A program made the position numbers and the translations under genes. From NCBI GenBank assembly GCA_043721775.1, contig JAYSQA010000093.1, positions 9,787-73,786 on the forward strand: 64,000 nucleotides of DNA, read 5' to 3'. The DNA comes from Stagnihabitans sp043721775. GTDB taxonomy: Bacteria; Pseudomonadota; Alphaproteobacteria; Rhodobacterales; Rhodobacteraceae. The notes under the pieces are model-generated. The model saw only the letters and a program-made list of their open reading frames with translations. It was not told where the DNA came from and searched no databases. Of this stretch, positions 25,791-33,794 are shown piece by piece. Position 1 is the first letter of the stretch; each line of letters starts with the position of its first letter.

Positions 25791-26282
25791 GAAGGGCTGG
25801 ACGTATTGCAAGGCCATATCCCACGGGAAGAATATCCACGTGTCCTGTGACACTTCCGTGATATAACTGTCGACCATCGGTTTGCCCGAGGGTTTGGCGT
25901 AGACTGTGGCAAAATGGGCCTTTGGATACAGGCGGCGCACCAGTTCCAGCGTCTTGCCGGTGTCAACCAGATCATCAACGATCAGAATGCCGGTGCCGTC
26001 GCCCATCAACTCGGGCTGCGGGGACTTGGTCACGATGGCTTCCGCCGCCTGCGCCTGATGCGAATAGCTTTTCACGCTGATCGTATCGACGACGCGGATA
26101 TCAAGTTCGCGGCTGACGATCATCGCGGGCACCAGACCGCCGCGCGTGATGCCGACCACGGCACGCCATGCGCCGTTGTCGGGCCCCTTGCCATCCAGCC
26201 GCCACGCCAGGGCGCGGGCATCGCGGTGGATCTGATCCCAGCTGACGTGGAAGCCTTTTTCATGCGGCAGGCGGTCGATCAT
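25776..26282 (-). CDS. gpt: Xanthine phosphoribosyltransferase
   Basis: A 168-residue type I phosphoribosyltransferase for xanthine and guanine salvage. The PRPP-binding motif GILIVDDLVDTGKT and the GITRGGLVPA loop match Gpt of proteobacteria, and the length is right. GAGGATATC precedes ATG 26282. It is followed by a 15-bp repeat array that incorporates its stop codon, then the DUF2127 gene. Confidence 0.93.
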   Translation of the reverse strand: MIDRLPHEKGFHVSWDQIHRDARALAWRLDGKGPDNGAWRAVVGITRGGLVPAMIVSRELDIRVVDTISVKSYSHQAQAAEAIVTKSPQPELMGDGTGILIVDDLVDTGKTLELVRRLYPKAHFATVYAKPSGKPMVDSYITEVSQDTWIFFPWDMALQYVQPFRGQD

Positions 26283-26303
26283 GATATCCTCGAAACGGGT
26301 TGA

Positions 26304-26915
26304 TCAGAAGGCGGCGATTTTGACCCCCAGAAGGGCAAGCAACCCTCCCAAAGCGCGGTCGATCACCGATTTCAAGCTGATATATGCCCGCCGGGCCCGG
26401 TTGAAAGAGAAAATTCGGACGACGGCGGAATTCCACAAGGTTTCGTTCAGAAATACAACGCCAAGGAGTGCGGCATAGACCCAAACCGGCGTGCCCTGCG
26501 GCACCGTGCCCAGAAAGATGGCCGAGAACAGAATGGCGGGCTTGGGGTTCGACAGCTGCGTCCACAGGCCAAGGCGGAAGGCGGCGAAGGCGCCGCGCGG
26601 CGGCAACGCCTCACTGGCGACAATCGGCTGATCAGCATGGCGCCACAGGCCCCATGCCATCCAGAACAGATAGGCCGCCCCGCCCAGCCGCAAGGCCCAC
26701 AGCAGCGAGGGCGCGGCCTGAAACACAAGGTTCAGCCCGAACAGCGCCGCAGCCGCCCAGACCACCCCGCCGACGCCAATACCTGCGGCCACGAAGAAAC
26801 CTGCCCGCAAGCCCTCGGTCAACCCGATGCGGGCTGACATCAGCACGGCAGGGCCCGGGCTGATCGCCGCCATCAGATGCATCAGGGCGACGGTCAGGAA
26901 GGCTGCAAGCGTCAT
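26304..26915 (-). CDS. LysE family translocator
   Basis: A 203-residue inner-membrane exporter of the LysE/RhtB family: hydrophobic N-terminus with LMAAISPGPAVLMSARIGLTEG (the ISPGP motif), six membrane segments, and the QLSNPKPAILF stretch. Members export amino acids; the substrate is not determinable here. It overlaps the fabI stop (ATGA) and probably shares its transcript. Confidence 0.9.
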   Translation of the reverse strand: MTLAAFLTVALMHLMAAISPGPAVLMSARIGLTEGLRAGFFVAAGIGVGGVVWAAAALFGLNLVFQAAPSLLWALRLGGAAYLFWMAWGLWRHADQPIVASEALPPRGAFAAFRLGLWTQLSNPKPAILFSAIFLGTVPQGTPVWVYAALLGVVFLNETLWNSAVVRIFSFNRARRAYISLKSVIDRALGGLLALLGVKIAAF

Positions 26916-27739
26916 TGCCCCTCTTTGCGCCCCGTCACCACGTCAATATCGGGGGCATCGACGGCCTTCATGCCGACGACGTGATAGCCCGCATCGACAT
27001 GCAGGTTCTCGCCCGTGGTGCCCGAGCCAAGGTCAGACAGCAGGTAAAGTGCCGCCTTGCCGACCTCTTCCTGATCGACGTTGCGGCGCAGCGGAGAGTT
27101 CAGCTCGTTCCACTTCATGATATATCGGAAATCGCCGATGCCAGAGGCCGCCAGCGTCTTGATCGGCCCGGCAGAGATGGCGTTGACGCGGATGCCGTCC
27201 TTGCCCAGATCCTCGGCCAGATACTTGACCGAAGCTTCCAGCGCCGCCTTGGCCACACCCATCACGTTGTAATGCGGCATGACCTTTTCGGCGCCGTAAT
27301 AGGTCAGCGTCAGAACGCTGCCACCTTGGGTCATCATCGCGGCAGCCCGGCGGGTGACAGAGGTGAAGGAATAGACCGAGATATCCATCGTCATGGCGAA
27401 ATTCGCCTTCGACGTATCGACATAGCGCCCGCGCAACTCATTCTTGTCGGAAAAGCCGATGGCGTGGACCAGAAAATCCAGGCGGCCCCACTTTTCCGCC
27501 AACCGCGCAAACAAGGCGTCAATCGAGGCTTCGTTGCCCACATCGCATTCGACCATTTCTGACATGCCGATCGAGGCGATCAGCGGGTCAACCCGCTTCT
27601 TCAGCGCCTCACCCTGATAAGAGAATGCCATCTCGGCCCCGTGGTTGGCCAGCGTCTTGGCAATGCCCCAGGCAATGGATTTGTCGTTCGCAAGGCCCAT
27701 GATCAGCCCGCGTTTACCTGCCATAAGTCCAGTTGACAT
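26912..27739 (-). CDS. fabI: Enoyl-[acyl-carrier-protein] reductase (NADH)
   Basis: A 275-residue short-chain dehydrogenase that catalyses the last reduction in type II fatty acid elongation. The N-terminal GLIMGLANDKSIAWGIAK nucleotide-binding stretch is diagnostic, and the catalytic Y-x6-K is present in YNVMGVAK. ATG 27739 gives the family start; the frame is open to 27757. The C-terminal tail after GYHVVGMKA is about 15 residues longer than in E. coli. Confidence 0.95.
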   Translation of the reverse strand: MSTGLMAGKRGLIMGLANDKSIAWGIAKTLANHGAEMAFSYQGEALKKRVDPLIASIGMSEMVECDVGNEASIDALFARLAEKWGRLDFLVHAIGFSDKNELRGRYVDTSKANFAMTMDISVYSFTSVTRRAAAMMTQGGSVLTLTYYGAEKVMPHYNVMGVAKAALEASVKYLAEDLGKDGIRVNAISAGPIKTLAASGIGDFRYIMKWNELNSPLRRNVDQEEVGKAALYLLSDLGSGTTGENLHVDAGYHVVGMKAVDAPDIDVVTGRKEGQ

Positions 27740-27836
27740 TCGGTCTTCCCCAGCCACCCTATTCGCTCAGGCCCGTGTAGGCGAAAGCTTCGCTTCCATC
27801 AAGGGCGGGGCTTGAAGTCACGAAAAGGAAGCAAAG

Positions 27837-28439
27837 ATGGACAGAACAGGCATTTTCGCAGGCAACGACCCCTTTGCCATCGCCAAGGCCTGGGCGACCG
27901 AGGCGGAAGCCGCCGAGGTCAATGACCCGAACGCCATAGCCCTCGCCACGGTGGATGACGCCGGGATGCCCAATGTCCGCATGGTGCTTTTGAAGGACGT
28001 CGAGCCTGAAGCCTTTGTCTTTTACACCAACTACGGATCGAAAAAAGCGCGTGAGGCGGAAACGGCGGGCAAGGCGGCCTTCGTGATGCACTGGAAGTCG
28101 CTGCGCCGTCAGGTGCGGGTGCGCGGGCTGGTGACGCGGGAAGATGGCCCTGCGGCGGATGCTTATTATGCCTCGCGCAGCCTGAAGTCCCGGCTGGGGG
28201 CCTGGGCCAGCCAGCAGTCGCAGCCGTTGTCATCGCGCGGGGCGTTGATGGCGGACGTGGCCCGCGTCACGCTGGAGCACGGCCCCAACCCCAGACGCCC
28301 GCCGTTCTGGGGCGGCCTGCGCATAACGCCGGTCGAGATCGAATTCTGGGCCGAAGGGGCCTTCCGCCTGCATGACCGCTTCCGCTGGACAAGGCCCGAT
28401 TCTGCCAGCCCGTGGGCAGTTGTGCGCCTGAACCCCTGA
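27837..28439 (+). CDS. pdxH: Pyridoxamine 5'-phosphate oxidase
   Basis: A 200-residue FMN-dependent oxidase making pyridoxal 5'-phosphate. PNVRMVLLKDV, FYTNYGSKKAREAE, RQVRVRGLV and the C-terminal RLHDRFRWTRP are family signatures. It is divergent from fabI. AAGGAAGCAAAG lies before ATG 27837. Confidence 0.95.
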   Translation: MDRTGIFAGNDPFAIAKAWATEAEAAEVNDPNAIALATVDDAGMPNVRMVLLKDVEPEAFVFYTNYGSKKAREAETAGKAAFVMHWKSLRRQVRVRGLVTREDGPAADAYYASRSLKSRLGAWASQQSQPLSSRGALMADVARVTLEHGPNPRRPPFWGGLRITPVEIEFWAEGAFRLHDRFRWTRPDSASPWAVVRLNP

Positions 28440-28578
28440 CACAGGCTTTTTATCAAGAGGTAAAATCTATTCCTTAAGATAGGTCCGACCCGGTTTCCCA
28501 TCTTTGCCTCTTGCATGTTCGTTTTTGTTCGAGTCATGCATGTGCTTGCGAGACTTACACCGGAAAATACCACGCACT

Positions 28579-29106
28579 ATGGAAGACGAAGACAAGGCAC
28601 CCTTGGCCATTCAGGGACGGGTAAAATGGTTTGACCCCGGCAAGGGGTTTGGCTTCATAGTGGCTGATGAAGGTGGCACCGATATCCTGTTACATGCCAA
28701 TGTGCTGCGGAATTTCGGGCAAAGTTCAGTCTCGGACGGCGCGGCCATAACGGTGATGGTGCAAAAGACCGCGCGCGGCCAGCAGGCGGTCGAGGTGCTG
28801 GAGATTGCTCCGCCGCCCGGCGCGCAGTTGAAACTGACGGAAGAAGACGGCGGGTTGCCGGAAGATTACGCCGATCTGGCGCTGGAACCGGCGCGGGTGA
28901 AGTGGTTTGACAAGGACAAGGGCTTTGGCTTTGCCAATGTGTTCGGGCGGCCGGAAGATGTGTTCGTGCATGTCGAAGTGTTAAGGGTGTCGGGTTTTGC
29001 CGACCTTCAGGCGGGCGAGGCGGTGTGCCTGCGCATCATGGAAGGCAAGCGGGGCCGGATGGCAGTGCAGGTGGTGTCATGGGAAGGTGCTTTGCGTCGC
29101 GGCTGA
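28579..29106 (+). CDS. Cold-shock protein with two CSD domains
   Basis: A 175-residue RNA-binding protein with two cold-shock domains: residues about 11-68 (GRVKWFDPGKGFGFI, an intact RNP1-like motif) and about 106-170 (ARVKWFDKDKGFGFANVFG). Double-CSD proteins are standard in Rhodobacteraceae. The AT-rich 139-bp leader after pdxH probably contains the promoter and 5' UTR. Its end overlaps the next gene by 28 bp. Confidence 0.92.
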   Translation: MEDEDKAPLAIQGRVKWFDPGKGFGFIVADEGGTDILLHANVLRNFGQSSVSDGAAITVMVQKTARGQQAVEVLEIAPPPGAQLKLTEEDGGLPEDYADLALEPARVKWFDKDKGFGFANVFGRPEDVFVHVEVLRVSGFADLQAGEAVCLRIMEGKRGRMAVQVVSWEGALRRG

Positions 29107-29591
29107 CGGCTGTGGTGCGGATGGGTTCGGCGCTGATGGGTTTGGCGCTGGTGGGTTTGGCTGCGGACCCGGTTTGGGCCGCCTGCGCGCCGGCTGCGGT
29201 GGAATTGCGCTGGACCGGCGGTCAGGCCCGCTTTTCGGTCGAAATCGCGGACACCGAAGCCTTGCGTGAGTATGGGCTGATGAACCGCGACCATATGGCA
29301 ACCTCTGCGGGCATGCTGTTTGTCTATGCTTCCCCCGAACATGCGTTTTACTGGATGAAGAACACGCTGATCCCGCTGGATATTATCTTTGCCGACCAGA
29401 CGGGCCGGGTGACGGTGGTGCACCCGGATGCGGTGCCGGGCGACCTGACGCCGCTGGATGGTGGCGAGGGTGTGCAATATGTCCTTGAAATAAATGGTGG
29501 ATTGGCCATGCGGATGGGCATCGTGCCGGGGGCTGAACTGCGCGCGGCGGCGGTCGATCCGGCCAAGGCGGCGTGGGCCTGTGTCGACTGA
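29079..29591 (+). CDS. DUF192 periplasmic protein
   Basis: A 170-residue exported protein: N-terminal hydrophobic signal (SALMGLALVGLAADPVWA with an Ala-x-Ala-like cleavage site) followed by DUF192 (EIADTEALREYGLMNRD, GMLFVY, MKNTLIPLDIIFAD). The function is unknown. It starts within the cold-shock gene, so translation is coupled. Five bases after its stop a GCAATTCTGC sequence is repeated with an 18-bp period. Confidence 0.9.
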   Translation: MGRCFASRLTAVVRMGSALMGLALVGLAADPVWAACAPAAVELRWTGGQARFSVEIADTEALREYGLMNRDHMATSAGMLFVYASPEHAFYWMKNTLIPLDIIFADQTGRVTVVHPDAVPGDLTPLDGGEGVQYVLEINGGLAMRMGIVPGAELRAAAVDPAKAAWACVD

Positions 29592-29683
29592 CCCGGCAAT
29601 TCTGCACGCCAACGCAATTCTGCCTGAAAACGCAGCCGGGCGCTTTTCAAATGCTGCGAAACCCTTTAGTAAGCCCCAAGGTT

Positions 29684-29760
<77 letters not shown>

Positions 29761-29769
29761 AATTCCCCC

Positions 29770-29836
29770 GCAAGGCCAATGCAGCCGCGATAGATCGCGC
29801 CGGCAAGGCCACGGCAGCCGCGATAAATCGCGGCTG
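29770..29836. repeat. 33-bp direct repeat with palindromic core
   Basis: Two units starting GCAAGGCCA at 29770 and 29803. Each has a palindromic core; in the second, CAGCCGCGAT pairs perfectly with ATCGCGGCTG around AA (29815-29836). The core resembles the GCCGCGATCAATCGCGCC core of the array at 1879-2117. Confidence 0.8.
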
Positions 29837-29884
29837 TGGGCGCAGGTCTGAAAGGGTTCGGGCAGAATCGGGCCGGATTTGGGG

Positions 29885-30045
29885 GGCTGATTTGGCACTG
29901 GCCGGACTTGGCACTGGCCGGACTTGGCACTGGCCGGATTTGGCGCGGGCCGGACTTGGCACTGGCCGGACTTGGCACTGGCCGGATTTGGCACTGGCCG
30001 GATTTGGCACTGGCCGGATTTGGCGCGGGCCGGGCGTCGCGCCGT
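29885..30045. repeat. 16-bp tandem array, about ten units
   Basis: CTTGGCACTGGCCGGA and close variants (TTTGGCGCGGGCCGGA) repeat about ten times with a 16-bp period. Because 16 is not a multiple of three the frames rotate, so the open frames here are not genes. Further loose TTGCCCTGAAGCC-type repeats fill 30070-30215 up to selO. No gene lies between 29761 and 30240. Confidence 0.92.
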
Positions 30046-30240
30046 GCAGGTGTCCGAACTTGTCCAACGCCCTCAAGCCTTGGCCTGATGGCCCTTGTTT
30101 TTCCGCGATGCGCCCAGTCTTGCCCTGAAGCCCCGTCATTGCCTTGCTCCCCAGTATTGTCTTGGTCTCCAGTCTTGCCCTGATGCCTCCGGTCTTGCCC
30201 TGAAGCCTTCCGCAATCCATATCAGACAAAAGGAGACGCG

Positions 30241-31761
30241 ATGCCCCTGTCCTTCCAGCACTCTTACGCCACCGACCTGCCGGGGACCTATCTGCGCGAC
30301 AGGCCTGCGGTGGCCCCGGCACCGCGCCTTCTGGTCTTGAACCAGGCTTTGGCCCGCGACCTTGGCCTGGATGCCGTGGAATTGGCCGAAAACGCGGCGC
30401 TCTGGTTTTCCGGCGCTGTGCTGCCCGAGGGGGCCGACCCGATTGCACTGGCCTATGCCGGCCACCAGTTCGGCGGCTTCTCGCCGCAGTTGGGCGACGG
30501 GCGGGCCCATCTGCTGGGCGAACTGGTCACGCAGAAGGGGCGCTTTGATGTGCAGTTGAAGGGCTCTGGCCGGTCGCCTTTCTCACGCGGGGGGGATGGC
30601 AAGGCGGCGGTGGGGCCGATGCTGCGGGAATACCTGATCTCGGAAGCGATGGCGGCTTTGGGCGTCCCCACGACGCGGTCTTTGGCGGTGGTGGCTACCG
30701 GAGAGGACATCTGGCGCGACACCGGCAAGCTTCCGGGCGCGGTCCTGACCCGGGTGGCCTCCAGCCACATCCGGGTCGGTACCTTTGAATTCTTCTCGGC
30801 CCGTGAAGATGTGGCGCAACTGAAGGCGCTTACGGCCTATGCCATCGCCCGCCACTACCCCCACCTCGCCCCGGACGACGCGCTTGGCCTGTTTGACGCG
30901 GTGACCGCCCGGCAGGTCGCGCTGGTTGCGCAGTGGATGGGGTTGGGCTTCATCCATGGGGTGATGAACACCGACAACATGGCGCTCTCGGGTGAGACGA
31001 TCGACTATGGCCCCTGCGCCTTCATGGAGGCCTATGCGCCGGGGACCGTGTTCTCGTCCATCGACCGGGGCGGGCGCTATGCCTATGCCAACCAGCCGCT
31101 GATTCTGGCCTGGAACCTGTCGCGGCTGGCCGAGGCGCTGCTGCCGTTGATGGGCGCGGATCAAAGCCGCGCGGTGGACATCGCCAACGAAAGGCTGGAG
31201 GCGATTGCCCCGGCCTACCGCAAAGCGTGGGAATCGGTGATGCGCACGAAACTGGCGCTCTATGACGAGAAACCCGAGGATGGCGCCTTGGCCGATGACT
31301 TCCTCAAAGCCATCACCGGCGCGGACTGGACTCTGTCGTTCCGCCGCCTTGCCGACGCGGCCGAGGGGCGCGAGGGCAGCCTTCTGGCGTTGCTACCCGC
31401 CCCCTCGCTGCTGCCCGCCGCCTCGTTGCTTCCCGTCTCCGCCCTGCTTCCCGTCTCCGCCCTGCTACCCGTCTCCGGCCAGCTGACCCAACCCGGCCTG
31501 CTGACCGACTGGCTGCCCCGCTGGCGCGCCCGCCTTGGGCCGGACGCCGCAACCCGCCTGCGCGCCGCCAACCCCGCCGTGATCCCACGCAACCACAAGG
31601 TCGAAGAGGCCCTGTCGGCGGCCACCCTTGGTGACCTTGCCCCCTTCACAGCCCTGTTGAGTGCCCTCCAATCGCCCTTCGCTTCCGAGGCGGGCCGCGA
31701 GGCCTTCAGCCTTCCCGCCCCGACAGGCTTCGGCCCCTATGTCACCTTCTGCGGCACCTGA
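30241..31761 (+). CDS. selO: SelO/YdiU family protein AMPylase
   Basis: A 506-residue pseudokinase-fold protein that transfers AMP to protein hydroxyl groups. Motifs include YAGHQFGGFSPQLGDGRAHLLGE, QLKGSGRSPFSRGGDGKA, and the metal/catalytic GVMNTDNM and IDYGPCAFM. Between residues about 383 and 413 the chain carries an unusual LLPAPSLLPAASLLPVSALLP repeat from an 18-bp DNA repeat, placed in a C-terminal region where I recall no such insertion in the family. It is preceded by the 480-bp repeat-rich spacer after tRNA-Pro. Confidence 0.93.
   Translation: MPLSFQHSYATDLPGTYLRDRPAVAPAPRLLVLNQALARDLGLDAVELAENAALWFSGAVLPEGADPIALAYAGHQFGGFSPQLGDGRAHLLGELVTQKGRFDVQLKGSGRSPFSRGGDGKAAVGPMLREYLISEAMAALGVPTTRSLAVVATGEDIWRDTGKLPGAVLTRVASSHIRVGTFEFFSAREDVAQLKALTAYAIARHYPHLAPDDALGLFDAVTARQVALVAQWMGLGFIHGVMNTDNMALSGETIDYGPCAFMEAYAPGTVFSSIDRGGRYAYANQPLILAWNLSRLAEALLPLMGADQSRAVDIANERLEAIAPAYRKAWESVMRTKLALYDEKPEDGALADDFLKAITGADWTLSFRRLADAAEGREGSLLALLPAPSLLPAASLLPVSALLPVSALLPVSGQLTQPGLLTDWLPRWRARLGPDAATRLRAANPAVIPRNHKVEEALSAATLGDLAPFTALLSALQSPFASEAGREAFSLPAPTGFGPYVTFCGT
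31387..31480 (+). repeat. In-frame 18-bp repeat inside selO
   Basis: GCCCTGCTTCCCGTCTCC (31441-31458) and GCCCTGCTACCCGTCTCC (31459-31476) are preceded by looser copies from about 31387. The 18-bp period keeps the reading frame and encodes repeated LLPVSA-type hexapeptides. Confidence 0.85.
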
Positions 31762-31766
31762 CCCCT

Positions 31767-31797
31767 TTCATTCTTGTATAAATATCCCCGCCGGAGG
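31767..31797 (-). repeat. Intergenic GGATATTT element, copy 1 (inverted)
   Basis: Read on the minus strand, CCTCCGGCGGGGATATTTAT followed by ACAAGAATGAA. It lies 6 bp past the selO stop, before the XRE-cupin gene. See the copies at 32461, 34889, 34938, 41013, 44701, 46179 and 54694. Confidence 0.7.
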
Positions 31798-31855
31798 CAT
31801 CCTCAACCTGCCGAGGGCGTTGACGGCAGGGCATTTGGTGGCGTCATATGCCGCC

Positions 31856-32416
31856 ATGAACCCGCGTTCCGAGATCCACGACCGGCTGGCCGCCTCGCTG
31901 CGCGAGGCGCGCAAGGCGCGTGGCCTCAGCCTGGATGCGGTGGCCAAGCTGTCGGGCGTCAGCCGGTCGATGGTCAGCCAGATCGAGCGCGGCGAATCCT
32001 CGCCCACGGTGGCAACACTCTGGAACCTGACCCAAGCCTTGCAGGTCGATTTCGCGGGCCTGCTGGAAGGCCGCCCCACCCCCGGCATCGAGGTCATGCG
32101 CTCCGAGGCGGCCCCGATAATTGCCGGCCGCGGCCACAACCTCGTGATCCGTATCCTGTCGCCCGCCGAAGCCGTAGGCGAACACGAAGTCTATGACCTG
32201 ACCTTCGGGACCGGCGGCGAAGTGGTCAGCGACCCGCACTCCCCCGGCTGCCGCGAGCAATTGACCGTGATCGCGGGCCAGATCCGTGTCGTCTCGGGCG
32301 AGGAGGACAGCCAGCTTGGCCCCGGCGATACCGCCCGTTATCCCGCCGACCGGCCCCATGCGATCTATGCCTTGCAAGGGGCGGCGCGCGCCATCCTGAT
32401 CGTGCAGGACAGTTGA
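31856..32416 (+). CDS. XRE family regulator with C-terminal cupin
   Basis: A 186-residue regulator: an N-terminal HTH_3 (LREARKARGLSLDAVAKLSG, then VSRSMVSQIERGESSPT) and a small cupin sensor domain (LTVIAGQIRVVSGEEDSQLGPGDTARYPADRPHA). ATG 31856 gives the usual short N-terminus; no strong Shine-Dalgarno is seen. It lies 190 nt upstream of kbl-tdh on the same strand, so it may control amino acid degradation, which is inference from position. Confidence 0.88.
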   Translation: MNPRSEIHDRLAASLREARKARGLSLDAVAKLSGVSRSMVSQIERGESSPTVATLWNLTQALQVDFAGLLEGRPTPGIEVMRSEAAPIIAGRGHNLVIRILSPAEAVGEHEVYDLTFGTGGEVVSDPHSPGCREQLTVIAGQIRVVSGEEDSQLGPGDTARYPADRPHAIYALQGAARAILIVQDS

Positions 32417-32460
32417 ACCCGGCGGGGGAGGGCAACACCCCCCTCCCCCGATGCCAAAGA

Positions 32461-32512
32461 GCGGGGGTTTCACACCCCCGCACCCCCGTGGGATATTTGG
32501 ACAAGGATGAAA
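32461..32512 (+). terminator. Hairpin plus GGATATTT element, copy 2
   Basis: GCGGGGGT and ACCCCCGC pair around TTCAC (32461-32481), followed by ACCCCCGTGGGATATTTGGA and CAAGGATGAAA. It is located between the XRE-cupin gene and kbl. The hairpin could terminate the XRE transcript. Confidence 0.7.
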
Positions 32513-32606
32513 GGGGGGAGGCGTCCGCTGTGGCGGATATCGTTCCGTTATATTGACATCGCCGAGCCAAAGCAGGATAATCCCCTGAAATGGAGGGAAT
32601 TCCGTC

Positions 32607-33794
32607 ATGACAGATGCCTTTCTGAACCACTTGAGCCAGACCCTTTCCGGGATCGAGGCGGAGGGTTTGACCAAGTGCGAGCGGTTGATCGAGGGGGCGC
32701 AAGGCGTGCGGGTGCGGGTGGCCGGGCGCAGCATGCTTAATCTTTGTGCCAACAATTACCTTGGGTTGGCCGATGATCCCCGGCTGATTGCGGCGGCGAA
32801 GGCGGCGATGGACAGTCACGGCTTTGGGCTGGCCTCCGTTCGCTTCATCTGTGGCACGCAGGATCTGCACCGGGTGTTGGAGCAGCGTCTGGCGGGGTTT
32901 CTGGCAATGGAGGACTCGATTCTGTTCGCCGCCTGTTTCGATGCCAATGGCGCGGTGTTCGAACCCCTGCTGGGCGAGGCGGATGCGGTGGTGTCGGACA
33001 GTCTGAACCATGCGAGCATCATCGACGGGATCAGGCTGTCGAAGGCGCGACGCTTTCGGTTTCAGAACAGTGACATGGAAGATCTGGAGCGGCAGTTGCA
33101 GGCCGCCCGCGCGGGTGATGCGCGGTTTGTTCTGGTGGTGACGGATGGCGTCTTTTCGATGGATGGCAGCTTCGCCAACCTGGCCGAGGTGACGCGGTTG
33201 GCTACGGCTTACGGTGCCTTGGTGATGGTGGATGATTGCCATGCGACGGGGTTTATCGGGGCGCAGGGCAGGGGTACGCCGTCACGGGCGGGGGTGAAGG
33301 TGGACATTCTGACCGGCACGTTCGGCAAGGCTTTGGGTGGCGCTTTGGGTGGCTACATTGCCGGGCCGCAGCCGGTGATTGACCTTTTGCGGCAACGGGC
33401 GCGGCCTTACCTGTTCTCTAACGCGCTGCCTCCGGCGGTGGTGGGGGCGGCGCTGGCGGCCTTGGATATTGTTGAGGCGGCAGATGGGCTTCGGGCGCAA
33501 CTGGCTGATAATGCAGCTTATTGGCGGGCAGGCTTACAGGCCTTGGGCTTTCGGCTTTTGCCCGGCAGCCATCCCATCGTGCCGGTGATGATTGGCGAGG
33601 CGCATCTGGCGCAGGCCTTTGCGCGGGCTTTGGATGCGCGGGGGGTGATGGTCTCGGCCTTCTTCTTTCCGGTGGTGGCGCGGGGTCTGGCGCGGATCAG
33701 GACGCAGATGAATGCGGCCCTGACGCGGGCCGATCTGGAGTTTGGGTTTTCGGCTTTCGCAGATGCGGGGCGTGACGTGGGGGTGCTGTCATGA
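32607..33794 (+). CDS. kbl: Glycine C-acetyltransferase (2-amino-3-ketobutyrate CoA ligase)
   Basis: A 395-residue PLP enzyme of the alpha-oxoamine synthase family that splits 2-amino-3-ketobutyrate with CoA into glycine and acetyl-CoA. LCANNYLGLADDPRLI, FICGTQDLHRVLE, DDCHATGFIG and the lysine-bearing GTFGKALGGALGG are all typical. TGGAGGG precedes ATG 32607. Its stop overlaps the tdh start (ATGA), giving the two-step threonine-to-glycine operon. Confidence 0.95.
   Translation: MTDAFLNHLSQTLSGIEAEGLTKCERLIEGAQGVRVRVAGRSMLNLCANNYLGLADDPRLIAAAKAAMDSHGFGLASVRFICGTQDLHRVLEQRLAGFLAMEDSILFAACFDANGAVFEPLLGEADAVVSDSLNHASIIDGIRLSKARRFRFQNSDMEDLERQLQAARAGDARFVLVVTDGVFSMDGSFANLAEVTRLATAYGALVMVDDCHATGFIGAQGRGTPSRAGVKVDILTGTFGKALGGALGGYIAGPQPVIDLLRQRARPYLFSNALPPAVVGAALAALDIVEAADGLRAQLADNAAYWRAGLQALGFRLLPGSHPIVPVMIGEAHLAQAFARALDARGVMVSAFFFPVVARGLARIRTQMNAALTRADLEFGFSAFADAGRDVGVLS

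Noticed and set aside
29885..30045. CRISPR array
   Set aside because: The units are adjacent 16-mers without spacers, and no cas gene is present.
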